Translations under genes and position numbers: made by a program | Notes under the pieces: generated by a model | What the model saw: only the letters and a program-made list of their open reading frames with translations | Database searches by the model: none | What the model was told of the DNA's origin: nothing | In this document: positions 52,878 to 62,286 of the stretch, one piece after another | How positions within the stretch are numbered: the first letter of the stretch is position 1 | Layout of the letters: each line of letters starts with the position of its first letter | Assembly (NCBI RefSeq): GCF_947255105.1 | Contig: NZ_CAMYFP010000008.1 | Location: 3,607-67,606 of the forward strand | Direction of reading: 5' to 3' | DNA: 64,000 nt | DNA from: an uncultured Campylobacter sp. | GTDB lineage: Bacteria; Campylobacterota; Campylobacteria; Campylobacterales; Campylobacteraceae

Positions 52878-54115
52878 TAACAATAAGCAGCATAACAGCA
52901 CTAGAGGTGCTAGATAGCAGAGGAAACCCAACTATAAAAGCCAATGTTTTTCTAAGTGATGGAAGTAGTGGCTCTGCAATCGTGCCAAGTGGCGCAAGTA
53001 CTGGTAAAAAAGAGGCGTTAGAGTTAAGAGATAAGGACCAAAGATATGGTGGAAAAGGTGTATTAAAGGCTGTTGCCAACATAGAGGGCGTTATTGCACC
53101 AAAGCTAATAGGACTCTCTCCTTATGACCAAAAAAAGGTAGATAATACCATGCTAGAGCTCGATGGCACCAAAAACTACTCTCATCTTGGTGCAAATGCC
53201 GTGCTAGGTGTGAGTATGGCTGTTGCAAGAGCTGCGGCAAATAGCTTAAATTTGCCACTATATAGATATCTTGGCGGTATCAATGCTTCTTTACTTCCAA
53301 TACCGATGTTTAACATCATAAATGGCGGCGCACATGCAAACAATAGTGTTGATTTTCAAGAGTTTATGATAATGCCTTTTGGTATGCATACATTTGATGA
53401 CGCTCTAAGAGCAGCCGCTGAGGTCTATCAAGCATTAAAAGCGCTTTTGGATGAGAAAGACTACAGCACTGCAGTTGGCGATGAGGGCGGTTTTGCTCCA
53501 AATTTAGCCAACAACGAAGAGCCGATAGAGCTTATCATCGAGGCTGTAAAAAGAGCTGGTTATGCACTTGGTTCACAGATAAAAATTGCTCTTGATGTGG
53601 CTGCAAGTGAGATCTATGAAGAGGGTAAATACAAAGTTGAGGGAAAAGAGTTTAGTAGTAGCGAGCTAATCGACTACTATGAAAGTCTTTGTGAAAAATA
53701 TCCTATCTACTCCATAGAAGATGGACTTAGCGAAGATGACTGGGAGGACTGGGCTTTGCTTACCAAAAGGCTTGGCGACAAAGTTCAACTAGTAGGAGAT
53801 GATCTCTTTGTAACAAATGAAGAGATACTGCAAGAGGGTATAAAAAAGGGAGTTGCAAATGCAATCCTTATCAAACCAAACCAAATAGGAAGCCTAACAC
53901 AAACTCTTCAAACTATTCGCCTTGCACAAAGAAGTGGCTATAAAACAATTATAAGCCACAGAAGCGGCGAGAGCGAAGATAGCTTTATAGCAGACTTAGC
54001 AGTAGCTACAAATGCCGGTCAGATAAAGACAGGCGCAACCTCAAGAAGTGAGAGAAATGCCAAATACAACAGGCTTTTAGAGATTGCAAAAGAGAGCAAT
54101 GAGTTTATAAGTTGA
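52874..54115 (+). CDS. eno: Enolase
   Basis: A 413-aa enzyme interconverting 2-phosphoglycerate and phosphoenolpyruvate. Motifs are ALEVLDSRGNPT, SGASTGKKEALELRD, GDEGGFAPN, YSIEDGLSEDDWEDW and ISHRSGESEDSFIADLAV. It overlaps recA by four bases (ATGA) and the next gene by four. The recA-eno order is a Campylobacter trait. Confidence 0.97.
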   Translation: MITISSITALEVLDSRGNPTIKANVFLSDGSSGSAIVPSGASTGKKEALELRDKDQRYGGKGVLKAVANIEGVIAPKLIGLSPYDQKKVDNTMLELDGTKNYSHLGANAVLGVSMAVARAAANSLNLPLYRYLGGINASLLPIPMFNIINGGAHANNSVDFQEFMIMPFGMHTFDDALRAAAEVYQALKALLDEKDYSTAVGDEGGFAPNLANNEEPIELIIEAVKRAGYALGSQIKIALDVAASEIYEEGKYKVEGKEFSSSELIDYYESLCEKYPIYSIEDGLSEDDWEDWALLTKRLGDKVQLVGDDLFVTNEEILQEGIKKGVANAILIKPNQIGSLTQTLQTIRLAQRSGYKTIISHRSGESEDSFIADLAVATNAGQIKTGATSRSERNAKYNRLLEIAKESNEFIS

Positions 54116-54378
54116 GTTTTTTGTTAAATTTACTCTTCACAAAGCAAAGGACCCTTTTGGCAAAGGTGCTTAAGGGTTCTTGTTGGGTTGTTGTGCTTGT
54201 GTTGTGCGGGATATATTTTGGAGAGCTGCTTTTTGGAAAGAGAGGCTATGAGGTCTTAAGAAAGCTACAAATAGAGCAAAAAGAGCTATATAGCGATATA
54301 AACAGATTAAAAGAGGAAAACTCAAAGCTTCAAAAAACTCTACTTGAGAAAAAATACCTAGATCCAGATCTGCGATAA
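54112..54378 (+). CDS. FtsB/DivIC-like septum formation protein
   Basis: An 88-aa single-pass membrane protein. A helix at about 22-42 is followed by a coiled coil (YEVLRKLQIEQKELYSDINR then LKEENSKLQKTL), the FtsB/DivIC layout. It begins with TTG 54112 overlapping the eno stop. A role in the divisome is expected from the family. Confidence 0.78.
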   Translation: MSFLLNLLFTKQRTLLAKVLKGSCWVVVLVLCGIYFGELLFGKRGYEVLRKLQIEQKELYSDINRLKEENSKLQKTLLEKKYLDPDLR

Positions 54379-54379
54379 G

Positions 54380-55315
54380 CTACTTAACTATGACAAATCC
54401 AATGGCTATCTTATCAACGCTATTTTTATAGTCAGCCAAACTCTCGCCATAACCGCTAAAATAGTGCAGATAGACTCCTAATCCATTTTTGAGAGAGTAG
54501 CTCCATGATAACCTTGCTGCGCCTTTATTCTCTTTTCTTAAGTTGTTTCTTAACATTAACGAAATATTATTTTTATGCCACTCATAGCTCAGATTTAACT
54601 CCCCATATCCATAATATTTTGCAAAATCCTTATTTGTCTTATCTAGCGAAAAAGCATGCCAAATTCGTGGTGTAAATTTGAAATTATCAAACTCAAATTT
54701 GCTCTCTAAATAGGCTTTATTAACAGATCTTGACTCTAAGCCATCTTTGCCGTTTGATTGGTGAAGTAGTCCCAAAGTTAGTATTTTTAGATGATTGTCT
54801 TTTATGGGAATTTCTAAAAAAAACTCAGGTTGATAGTTGGTATCTCTAAATGGCGAAGAGTCTTGAAAAATTTGCCACCACGATATTTGCGTATATCCAA
54901 AAAAGAAGCTCTCATTTAGCCCTAAAAGTCCGGTGTATAGTGGTTTTTCCAAACTCAGTTGAAAGTTTAGCTCGTTTTGTCTTCTATCATCTTTGCTAGA
55001 GCTATCATAACTCCAGATTAGATAGTTTGGCTCATGAACTCTTATCCCCCAAAAATCAGCCACAAAATCATTACTTTTGTCTTTTGTTACCTCATCAATA
55101 TTTTTTTTATGTTGGTTTTGGCTCTCATTTGTGTCCTCTTTTGATAGCTCATAGGCTAGTTTATAATATCTCATCGCACTTTTTATATCGCCTACATCTT
55201 GGCTTTTTTGACCCATTATATAGAGGCTGCCTGTGCTGTTTGACTCTGTATTATTTAGATCTAGAGCATTTGCATAGAGAAAAGTTGTTAAAAAAATTGC
55301 TACTATTTTTTTCAT
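54380..55315 (-). CDS. pldA: Outer membrane phospholipase A
   Basis: A 311-aa beta-barrel enzyme of the outer membrane, with a signal peptide (1-16). The catalytic motif HQSNG (His and Ser) lies after a strand ending LGLL, and the calcium/active-site partner Asn is in RSVNKAYL. The last residues form a C-terminal strand (IAIGFVIVK). It hydrolyses phospholipids under envelope damage. It overlaps mobA by four bases. Confidence 0.9.
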   Translation of the reverse strand: MKKIVAIFLTTFLYANALDLNNTESNSTGSLYIMGQKSQDVGDIKSAMRYYKLAYELSKEDTNESQNQHKKNIDEVTKDKSNDFVADFWGIRVHEPNYLIWSYDSSSKDDRRQNELNFQLSLEKPLYTGLLGLNESFFFGYTQISWWQIFQDSSPFRDTNYQPEFFLEIPIKDNHLKILTLGLLHQSNGKDGLESRSVNKAYLESKFEFDNFKFTPRIWHAFSLDKTNKDFAKYYGYGELNLSYEWHKNNISLMLRNNLRKENKGAARLSWSYSLKNGLGVYLHYFSGYGESLADYKNSVDKIAIGFVIVK

Positions 55316-55869
55316 AAGTTACCTTGTATCGCCACTTGATAGTCATTTGGATAGTTTATATTGAAAAATTGCTCTTTGTTTTGAAATTTATACTCGCCAA
55401 AGCTGCACTCTTTGAAAAGTTTTGAGACTTGATGTTCTCCATTTTCATAGAGTTTTTTAGCAATCCTTGCAACAGAGCCACTATAAAAACCGCACAAACT
55501 ATGGCTAAACTCATCATCTGCTGCTACATAGATATCATACTCTTTGCCCTGCTTAAAAAGAAGTTCAACACTTTTTATCTCTACAAATGGCATATCAGCA
55601 CAGATGATAAAAACTCTTCTCTCTTTGAAGTTGCTAAGTATGCTATAGAGTGCGCCCATTGGAGAATAGTCACTAAAACTATCTTTTATAAGTGGAAGCG
55701 GTGGGCTAAATTTCTGCTCTTTGGCGCTTATAAAAATCTCTTTAAAATAGGGTTTAAATTTGGCATATTGATAGTGCGTCAATGAGGCAAAGCTGCTAAA
55801 TTCCAAAAGAGTTTTATCTCTTTTCATACGGCTACTCATTCCGCCTGCTAAGATGACACAAACATCCAT
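55312..55869 (-). CDS. mobA: Molybdenum cofactor guanylyltransferase
   Basis: A 185-aa GTP:Mo-molybdopterin transferase making the bis-MGD cofactor used by FdhA. The N-terminal nucleotide motif is LAGGMSSRMKRDK, followed by ICADMPFVE and NINYPNDY near the end. It lies between leuC and pldA on the minus strand. Confidence 0.9.
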   Translation of the reverse strand: MDVCVILAGGMSSRMKRDKTLLEFSSFASLTHYQYAKFKPYFKEIFISAKEQKFSPPLPLIKDSFSDYSPMGALYSILSNFKERRVFIICADMPFVEIKSVELLFKQGKEYDIYVAADDEFSHSLCGFYSGSVARIAKKLYENGEHQVSKLFKECSFGEYKFQNKEQFFNINYPNDYQVAIQGNL

Positions 55870-55872
55870 AGA

Positions 55873-57138
55873 TCAAAGCTCTCTTGGATCGGCTATCTTT
55901 CCAGCCACTGCTGAGGCTGCTGCAACGGCTGAGTTAGCAAGATAAATTTCACTAGTCCTATCGCCCATTCTGCCTACAAAATTTCTATTTGTTGTAGAGA
56001 TACATCTCTCGCCATCGCCCAAAATCCCCATATATCCGCCAAGACATGCACCACAAGTTGGATTGCTTACCACTGCGCCCGCCTCTATAAAGGTCTCTAT
56101 CAAGCCCTCTTTTTGCGCTTGAAGTAAAATTTGCTGTGTTGCGGGTGTGATGATTAGTCTAGTTTTTCTTGCAACTTTGCGCCCTTTTAGGATTGAAGCT
56201 GCAATTCTCAAATCACTAAGTCGTCCATTGGTACAGCTTCCTATAAAGGCTTGATCGATAGAGATATCATCTTTTACAGCATTCTCTATACTCTTTCCAT
56301 TGCTTGGCAAAAATGGATAGGCCACCAAAGGACTAAGCCTCTCTACATCGATCTCTAAAACCGCCTCATACTCTGCCCCCTCATCTGAGTGATGAATACG
56401 TAGCTCTCTTGCTATCTTTTTATCTTTAAAAAACTCTTTTGTCTTCTCATCATAGGCTATAATTCCACTTTTTGCACCTGCTTCTATCGCCATATTGCAC
56501 ATACTAAAGCGATCATCCATCTCTAAGCCCTCTATCGTATCGCCACAAAACTCCAAAGCTTTGTAAAGAGCGCCATCAACGCCAATTCTTCTAATAACTT
56601 CAAGTATCAGATCTTTTCCATAAACATGTTCGCCAAGTCTGCCCTTGAAAATGACCTTTATTGATGGTGGCACCTTAAACCAATTTTTGCCAGTTATCAT
56701 GGCAAATGCCAAGTCAGTAGAGCCCATACCCGTAGCAAAAGCTCCAAGTGCGCCATGAGTACAGGTGTGAGAATCAGCTCCAATTATCACATCGCCCGTT
56801 ACAACAAGCCCTTTTTGTGGCAAAAGTGCATGCTCGATACCCAGATCTTTCTCATCAAAATAGTTTTTTAGGTTGTGCTTATATGCAAACTCTCTTGAGA
56901 TTTTTGCTTGATTGGCGCTTGCAATATCTTTTGTTGGAATGTAGTGATCCATCACAATTGCAAAGCCATCAGGATTGGCAAGCTTTTTGGCGCCACTTAG
57001 TTCAAACTGCCTTATAGAGATAGGAGTTGTGATATCGTTGCCTATGACCATATCTATCTTGCTCTCTACTATCTCGCCTGCAAAGACCTTTTTGCCTACA
57101 TGTTGTGAGAAAATTTTTTCTGTAATTGTCTGTTTCAT
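55873..57138 (-). CDS. leuC: 3-isopropylmalate dehydratase large subunit
   Basis: A 421-aa aconitase-family enzyme for leucine synthesis, of the shorter archaeal-like type. The cluster-binding cysteines are in GSCTNGRLSDLR and PTCGACLGG, and the substrate motif GADSHTCTHGALGAF is present. No leuD or other leu gene is adjacent. A homoaconitase-like role is a remote alternative. Confidence 0.85.
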   Translation of the reverse strand: MKQTITEKIFSQHVGKKVFAGEIVESKIDMVIGNDITTPISIRQFELSGAKKLANPDGFAIVMDHYIPTKDIASANQAKISREFAYKHNLKNYFDEKDLGIEHALLPQKGLVVTGDVIIGADSHTCTHGALGAFATGMGSTDLAFAMITGKNWFKVPPSIKVIFKGRLGEHVYGKDLILEVIRRIGVDGALYKALEFCGDTIEGLEMDDRFSMCNMAIEAGAKSGIIAYDEKTKEFFKDKKIARELRIHHSDEGAEYEAVLEIDVERLSPLVAYPFLPSNGKSIENAVKDDISIDQAFIGSCTNGRLSDLRIAASILKGRKVARKTRLIITPATQQILLQAQKEGLIETFIEAGAVVSNPTCGACLGGYMGILGDGERCISTTNRNFVGRMGDRTSEIYLANSAVAAASAVAGKIADPREL

Positions 57139-57239
57139 CTTCTGCCCTTTTGCTATTTTAAGTAGCTATTTTAGCAAGATTGCTTAAATTTATAGAGCCA
57201 AATTTGGCACTTTTATTGCAATATAGAGCTAAATTTAAC

Positions 57240-57245
57240 TATAAT
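57240..57245 (+). promoter_or_regulatory. -10 element giving a nearly leaderless NFACT mRNA
   Basis: TATAAT ends seven bases before the ATG at 57253, and no Shine-Dalgarno sequence precedes the ATG. If used, the transcript would begin at or beside the start codon. A second candidate (TATAGA) lies about 18 bases upstream. Confidence 0.4.
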
Positions 57246-57252
57246 TAGCCCT

Positions 57253-58563
57253 ATGAAATATGCACATCTTTTACAAATAACCGACTTTTTACAGCACTTT
57301 AAGCAACTTAGCACCATAAAAAGAGTTGGCGATAGAGTTTTGGAGCTTAAATTTGACCACTACACGCTTTTTTTTGATATGCGTAAAAATGGCTCTGCTA
57401 TCTACAAAACTGACCTTTTTTTGGAGACAAAAGAGTATAGAGCACCCTTTGATATCGCACTTTTCAAAAGAGCAAATGGAGCCTATATCAAAAGTATCGA
57501 AACACTTAAAAACAACAGAGTTTTAAAGCTCTGTCTTAGTAAAAAGCAGAGTTACAAAAGCATTGAAAGCAGACTCTATTTTGAATTTACAGGACGTTTT
57601 ACAAATGTCATATTGTGCGATGAGCAAAACATCATCATAGAGGCACTTAGCCACACCATCAGCAAAAACAGAGAGATAAAGATAGCGACGAAATTTAAAG
57701 AGCTTGAGCCATTTGAGATAAAAGAGAGAGCTGTTGAAAAGATTGTTGATTTTGAACTTTTTTTTAAAAATGAGTATGACAAAATAGCACAAAATGAGCT
57801 TGATGAGATAAAAAAGGTAAAAATATCTTGGATAGAAAAACGCATAGAAGCACTAGAAAACAACATCGCCGCACTTCAAAAAGAAGAAGAGCTACAAAGA
57901 CAATCAGACGAACTATCGCAAAAAGCGGCACTTTTAACTGCAAATTTATATAGACTCAAAGAGTATCAAAGAGAGTTTAGCCTTATGCAAGAAGATGGAA
58001 AAGAGGTGAAATTTAGCCTCCAAAACAGCCCTAAATTTGAAGCCAATAGACTTTTTAATGAGAGCAAAAAGCTAAGACAAAAGGCTAGCGGACTAAAGAT
58101 AGAAAAGCAAAATCTAAATGAGCGAAAAGAGTATTTTTTAACTCTTAAAAAACTTATCCTAAACTCACAAAGCAAAGAGGAGATAGAAGTTTTGCTACCA
58201 AAGCGAAGTGGGCATAAAAAAGAGCAAAAAGAGAACCAAAACATAGAGGAATTTTACATCAAAGAGTATAAAGTCCTAGTTGGCAAAAATGCAAAAGGCA
58301 ACGAAACTTTGCTAAAAAACTCAAAAAAAGACGACCTCTGGCTTCATCTAAAAGATAGTCCATCTGCCCATGTCATCATAAAAAGCTCGAAAAAAAATGT
58401 TGATAACGCCATTTTGTATTTTGCTGCAAAGATTTGTGCAACTTTTAGCACCAAAGAGAGCGGCTCATATTTAGTTGATTATACAAAAAGAGCAAATGTC
58501 AAGGTCGTTCAAGGTGCAAATGTCACCTACACTGACTACAAAACTATAAAAATCACCCTATAA
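57253..58563 (+). CDS. NFACT-family protein (RqcH-like)
   Basis: A 436-aa protein: N-terminal NFACT-N domain, a long coiled coil (about 185-320) and a C-terminal NFACT-R domain with DDLWLHLKDSPSAHVII and YTDYKTIKI. In other bacteria RqcH adds alanine tails to stalled nascent chains in ribosome rescue; older annotations call it fibronectin-binding. An A8 run (58390-58397) lies inside the coding region in frame. Confidence 0.85.
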   Translation: MKYAHLLQITDFLQHFKQLSTIKRVGDRVLELKFDHYTLFFDMRKNGSAIYKTDLFLETKEYRAPFDIALFKRANGAYIKSIETLKNNRVLKLCLSKKQSYKSIESRLYFEFTGRFTNVILCDEQNIIIEALSHTISKNREIKIATKFKELEPFEIKERAVEKIVDFELFFKNEYDKIAQNELDEIKKVKISWIEKRIEALENNIAALQKEEELQRQSDELSQKAALLTANLYRLKEYQREFSLMQEDGKEVKFSLQNSPKFEANRLFNESKKLRQKASGLKIEKQNLNERKEYFLTLKKLILNSQSKEEIEVLLPKRSGHKKEQKENQNIEEFYIKEYKVLVGKNAKGNETLLKNSKKDDLWLHLKDSPSAHVIIKSSKKNVDNAILYFAAKICATFSTKESGSYLVDYTKRANVKVVQGANVTYTDYKTIKITL

Positions 58564-58604
58564 ACTACCAAATTTAAGTAAAATATAACAAAAAAAGGAG
58601 AGTT

Positions 58605-59360
58605 ATGAAAACTAGGATTATTACAGCTTCGATACTGCTTGTAGCATTTTTGTTGCTTATCTGGATTGATAATTTTTGGTTAAACTATCTACTTTTTGGC
58701 GTAGTTATCGCCTTTGCTTTTGTTGAGAGTCTCAAAATCTACAACATAGAGGAGAGCAAACTTATAGTTATCGCTCTTTTTTGCTATCTTTTGCTATCAC
58801 TATCTAGTAGCGCCCCTTTTATCCTTGCAATATGCGTGATAATGCTCTATCTAATAGTCATAGCAAGTTTTCTAGCCTACAACAAATCTCCAAGTCTAAA
58901 GCCACTTTTGCCATTTATTTATCCTTTGGCGCCACTATTTTTGCTCTTTAGCCTCTATAAAGACTTTGGTATCGCCTATTTTGCCTGGCTGCTTTTTGCC
59001 ATCATCGCAAGCGATAGCGGCGGATATTTTTTAGGCAAAAAATTTGGCAAAAGAGCCTTTAGCCCCTCTTCGCCAAACAAAACATTAGAGGGCGTTGTCG
59101 GCGCACTTTGTTGTGGCACTCTTTTTGGCACTATCTTTGGCTTTTTCTTTATCGAAGAGCTTGAGATGGCTGTAGTTTTTAAATTTTCTCTCATAGTTGT
59201 TCTTTTTGGAATTTTTGGCGATCTCTTTGAAAGTTATCTCAAAAGAGCTGCCAACATCAAAGATAGCGGCTCACTCTTCCCTGGACATGGCGGTATGTTA
59301 GATAGGATAGATGGCTATCTCTTTGGCGCTGTTGGCGCTGTATTGGTGCTTATATGGTAG
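58605..59360 (+). CDS. cdsA: Phosphatidate cytidylyltransferase
   Basis: A 251-aa multi-helix membrane enzyme that makes CDP-diacylglycerol. The signature near the C-terminus reads LKRAANIKDSGSLFPGHGGM followed by LDRID, and ASDSGGYFLGKKFGK lies in the central loop. AAAGGAGAG precedes the ATG. It overlaps dxr by seven bases. Confidence 0.94.
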   Translation: MKTRIITASILLVAFLLLIWIDNFWLNYLLFGVVIAFAFVESLKIYNIEESKLIVIALFCYLLLSLSSSAPFILAICVIMLYLIVIASFLAYNKSPSLKPLLPFIYPLAPLFLLFSLYKDFGIAYFAWLLFAIIASDSGGYFLGKKFGKRAFSPSSPNKTLEGVVGALCCGTLFGTIFGFFFIEELEMAVVFKFSLIVVLFGIFGDLFESYLKRAANIKDSGSLFPGHGGMLDRIDGYLFGAVGAVLVLIW

Positions 59361-60448
59361 TTTTAGGCTCAACTGGAAGCATTGGCACAAATACTCTAAG
59401 TCTAGCTAAGAAATTTAACATCTCCATAGAAGCGCTTAGTTGCAAAAGCAATGTTGCACTTCTAAACGAACAAATAGAGCTCTTTTGCCCTAAATTTGTC
59501 TGTGTTGGTAGCAAAGAGCTAAAAGATAAAGTTAAGCACGATAGAGTTTTTTATGGCAGCTCTGGACTTTTGGAGATGTTAAGGGAGTGTGATAGCAAGC
59601 TAGTTATAAACTCGCTCGTTGGCTTTGCAGGAATGGAGCCAAGCGTAGAGATACAAGCTCTTGGCAAAACACTAGCCCTTGCCAACAAAGAGAGTTTAGT
59701 TGTAGCTGGTAAGTTTCTCGATACAAAAAAGATTTTGCCAATAGACAGCGAGCACTTTGGACTTAAATTTCTACTACAAAACAGTCCCGCTCCAAAAAGA
59801 CTCATTATCACAGCAAGTGGCGGTGCTTTTAGAGATACTCCACTAAAAGAGCTAAAAAACGTAACTCCACAAATGGCACTAAAGCATCCAAACTGGTCTA
59901 TGGGTGCTAAGATCACCATTGATAGCGCAACTATGGCAAACAAACTCTTTGAAGTGCTAGAGGGCTTTTGGCTCTTTGATGTGGCAAATATCGATGCAAT
60001 CATAGAACCAACATCAACGATACATGCATTTGTTGATTTTGTAGATGGCTCAACTACAGCACACATCAGCCAAACAGATATGAAACTAGCTATTGCTAGC
60101 GCTGTTTTTGAGGGACTTGGCAAAAAACTAAACTCACCAATCATCGATAACTTTGATATCATGAAGCTAAAAGAGCTCAAATTTATGCCGATTGACAAGG
60201 ACAAATATCCACTCTTTACTCTAAAAAACGAAGTTTTGCAAAATAGAAATCTAGGCGTTATCATCAATGCTGCAAATGAGATTTTTGTTGAGAAGTTTTT
60301 AAACAATGAGTGTAAATTCACCGATATAAAGAAAATAGTATTTGATAGTTTGAATAGGTTTGGTAGCTCTAAATTTAGCGATATAAAAGAGATATTTGTA
60401 GCCGATAAAAAGGTAAGAGAGTTTTGCCAACAGCTAAATTTGAACTGA
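59354..60448 (+). CDS. dxr: 1-deoxy-D-xylulose 5-phosphate reductoisomerase
   Basis: A 364-aa enzyme making methylerythritol phosphate for isoprenoids. Motifs are the N-terminal VLGSTGSIGTNTL (NADPH), ALANKESLVVAG, the metal site DSEHFGL, and KHPNWSMGAKITIDSATMAN. It is coupled to cdsA by overlap. Confidence 0.95.
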   Translation: MVVLGSTGSIGTNTLSLAKKFNISIEALSCKSNVALLNEQIELFCPKFVCVGSKELKDKVKHDRVFYGSSGLLEMLRECDSKLVINSLVGFAGMEPSVEIQALGKTLALANKESLVVAGKFLDTKKILPIDSEHFGLKFLLQNSPAPKRLIITASGGAFRDTPLKELKNVTPQMALKHPNWSMGAKITIDSATMANKLFEVLEGFWLFDVANIDAIIEPTSTIHAFVDFVDGSTTAHISQTDMKLAIASAVFEGLGKKLNSPIIDNFDIMKLKELKFMPIDKDKYPLFTLKNEVLQNRNLGVIINAANEIFVEKFLNNECKFTDIKKIVFDSLNRFGSSKFSDIKEIFVADKKVREFCQQLNLN

Positions 60449-60462
60449 TTTAAAGGAGAGAG

Positions 60463-61464
60463 ATGATACTTGGCATTGAGAGTAGTTGCGATGATAGCTC
60501 ACTTGCACTCATGAAAACAGAGAGTCTAGAGCTTGTTTTTTATCAAAAGATATCACAAGAAAAAGAGCATGCCAAATATGGCGGAGTTGTGCCTGAACTT
60601 GCCGCAAGACTTCATACAACGGCTTTAGTTGAGATATTAAAAAACATTAAGCCCTGTCTAAAAGAGATAAAGGCCATAGCAGTCACCAACGAACCAGGGC
60701 TTAGCGTGAGCCTCATAAGCGGCGTTACAATGGCAAAAAGCCTAAGCGTGGCGCTAAATTTACCGCTCATCGCCATCAACCACCTTATAGGACATATCTA
60801 TTCGCTCTTTTTAGACAAAGAACTGGTGCTACCTTTGGGCGTTTTGTTAGTTAGTGGCGGACATACTATGGTTTTAGATATCGATGATAGTGGCATTATA
60901 AATCTCATCGCAAAAAGCACAGATGATAGCTTTGGCGAGAGCTTTGACAAAGTTGCTAAAATGCTCTCTTATGGCTATCCCGGTGGCCCAATTATAGAAA
61001 AATTAGCAAAAAGTGGCGATAGCAAAAAGTTTGATTTTACGGTACCACTAAAGGGAAGCAACAGGCTAGAATACAGTTTTTCAGGACTTAAAAATCAAGT
61101 CCGCATAGCCATAGAAAAGCTAGACAAAGACGACTATCAAAGCAAGCTTGACATCGCTGCCTCATTTCAAAAAACAGCCTGCGATCACATAGTTGACAGA
61201 CTAAAAAAGATTTTTGAGATAAAGCAGTTTAAAAACTTTAGCATAGTTGGCGGTGCTAGTGCCAACCTCTACTTAAGAGAGGAGATAGAAAAACTCTGTC
61301 ATCACAACCGCACCTCACTACTTCTTGCTCCGCTTGAGTTTTGCTCTGACAATGCCGCTATGATAGCAAGAGCTGGTGTTGATGGCTATAAAAAGGGGCG
61401 TTTTATAAGCTTTGAAGAGCTACAACTTCACCCCACTTCGGACTTGAACCATTTTGAAATTTAG
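60463..61464 (+). CDS. tsaD: tRNA threonylcarbamoyladenosine transferase TsaD
   Basis: A 333-aa ASKHA-fold enzyme for the t6A37 modification of tRNAs reading ANN codons. Motifs are ILGIESSCDDSSLAL, the metal-binding HLIGHIYSLF, SGGHTMVL and CSDNAAMIARAG. It is the last gene of the cdsA-dxr-tsaD run and converges on the OmpA-type gene. Confidence 0.95.
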   Translation: MILGIESSCDDSSLALMKTESLELVFYQKISQEKEHAKYGGVVPELAARLHTTALVEILKNIKPCLKEIKAIAVTNEPGLSVSLISGVTMAKSLSVALNLPLIAINHLIGHIYSLFLDKELVLPLGVLLVSGGHTMVLDIDDSGIINLIAKSTDDSFGESFDKVAKMLSYGYPGGPIIEKLAKSGDSKKFDFTVPLKGSNRLEYSFSGLKNQVRIAIEKLDKDDYQSKLDIAASFQKTACDHIVDRLKKIFEIKQFKNFSIVGGASANLYLREEIEKLCHHNRTSLLLAPLEFCSDNAAMIARAGVDGYKKGRFISFEELQLHPTSDLNHFEI

Positions 61465-61480
61465 CCACCAAATTTGATGG

Positions 61481-62275
61481 CTAAATTTGGTTAATAACTA
61501 TATTGACTCTTCTATTTGCCTTTAGGCATTTCAAATAGACATCTTTGGAGCTATCTTTTTGGCAAGTTCTAAATTTGGTACTTTTGCCCTTGCCACTTGT
61601 CTTGATGATGGACTCATCTATCCCAAGCCTTACAAGCTCGCCCTTTACATAGTCGGCTCTTCTTATAGAGAGCGTGTCATTGTAACTATCAGTTCCTACT
61701 TTGTCTGCATATCCAACTATCTCTACACTTTTTATCTCTTTTATGCTCTTTATATATTTTGATAGTCGTGCTCTCTCTTTCCAGTCAAGCATAGCATGCC
61801 CAAAACCAAAAAAGAAGCTCTCGCCCAGCTCTTTCTCCTCTTCTTCCTGCTCTATCTTTGGTGCTACAACTGGCACTACAACAGCGCTCCCTACACAATC
61901 AACCGGCTTAGTAAAGATACTCCTTGCAACAAAATCTCTATCAAAAACTATCTTATATTGGCATGTTGTGACACTTTTGTCGCTGTTTGTGAAGTTGAGG
62001 ATATAGTCCCACTCAACAACTCCAAAAAAGCCTTCGCCAAAGTGCGGATGACCGATGAGCTTCATTATCTGACTTTTATTCTGCCCAACTTTTAGCTTTT
62101 TTATTTTCTCTTTGTCTGTGTAAATTCCACCCTTTATCCACGCCTCATCTTTTGCAGGAAACTTTACATCACTATAACTAACAACACCATCTTTTGGGAT
62201 GTAGCCACTATACGAAGAGGCACATCCTGCAAGCAAAACTCCAACTACAAAAACCGCTATAAACTCAAATTTCAT
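61481..62275 (-). CDS. Lipoprotein with BamE/SmpA-like and OmpA-like domains
   Basis: A 264-aa lipoprotein (signal with lipobox LLAGC, Cys18). Residues about 55-120 contain KLKVGQNKSQIMKLIGHPHF, the SmpA/OmlA (BamE-like) pattern, followed by WDYILNF. After an acidic linker, the C-terminal part (about 155-264) is an OmpA-type peptidoglycan-binding domain: VEIVGYADKVGTDSYNDTLS, then RRADYVKGELVRLGI and CLKANRRVNIVI. The pairing suggests an outer-membrane anchor to the cell wall. It sits just downstream of the adhesin gene and may be co-transcribed. Confidence 0.82.
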   Translation of the reverse strand: MKFEFIAVFVVGVLLAGCASSYSGYIPKDGVVSYSDVKFPAKDEAWIKGGIYTDKEKIKKLKVGQNKSQIMKLIGHPHFGEGFFGVVEWDYILNFTNSDKSVTTCQYKIVFDRDFVARSIFTKPVDCVGSAVVVPVVAPKIEQEEEEKELGESFFFGFGHAMLDWKERARLSKYIKSIKEIKSVEIVGYADKVGTDSYNDTLSIRRADYVKGELVRLGIDESIIKTSGKGKSTKFRTCQKDSSKDVYLKCLKANRRVNIVINQI

Positions 62276-62286
62276 CTTCTACTATC

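Noticed and set aside
58390..58397. A8 run in the NFACT gene as a phase-variation site
   Set aside because: It is in frame in an intact conserved domain, and short A-runs are frequent in this AT-rich genome.
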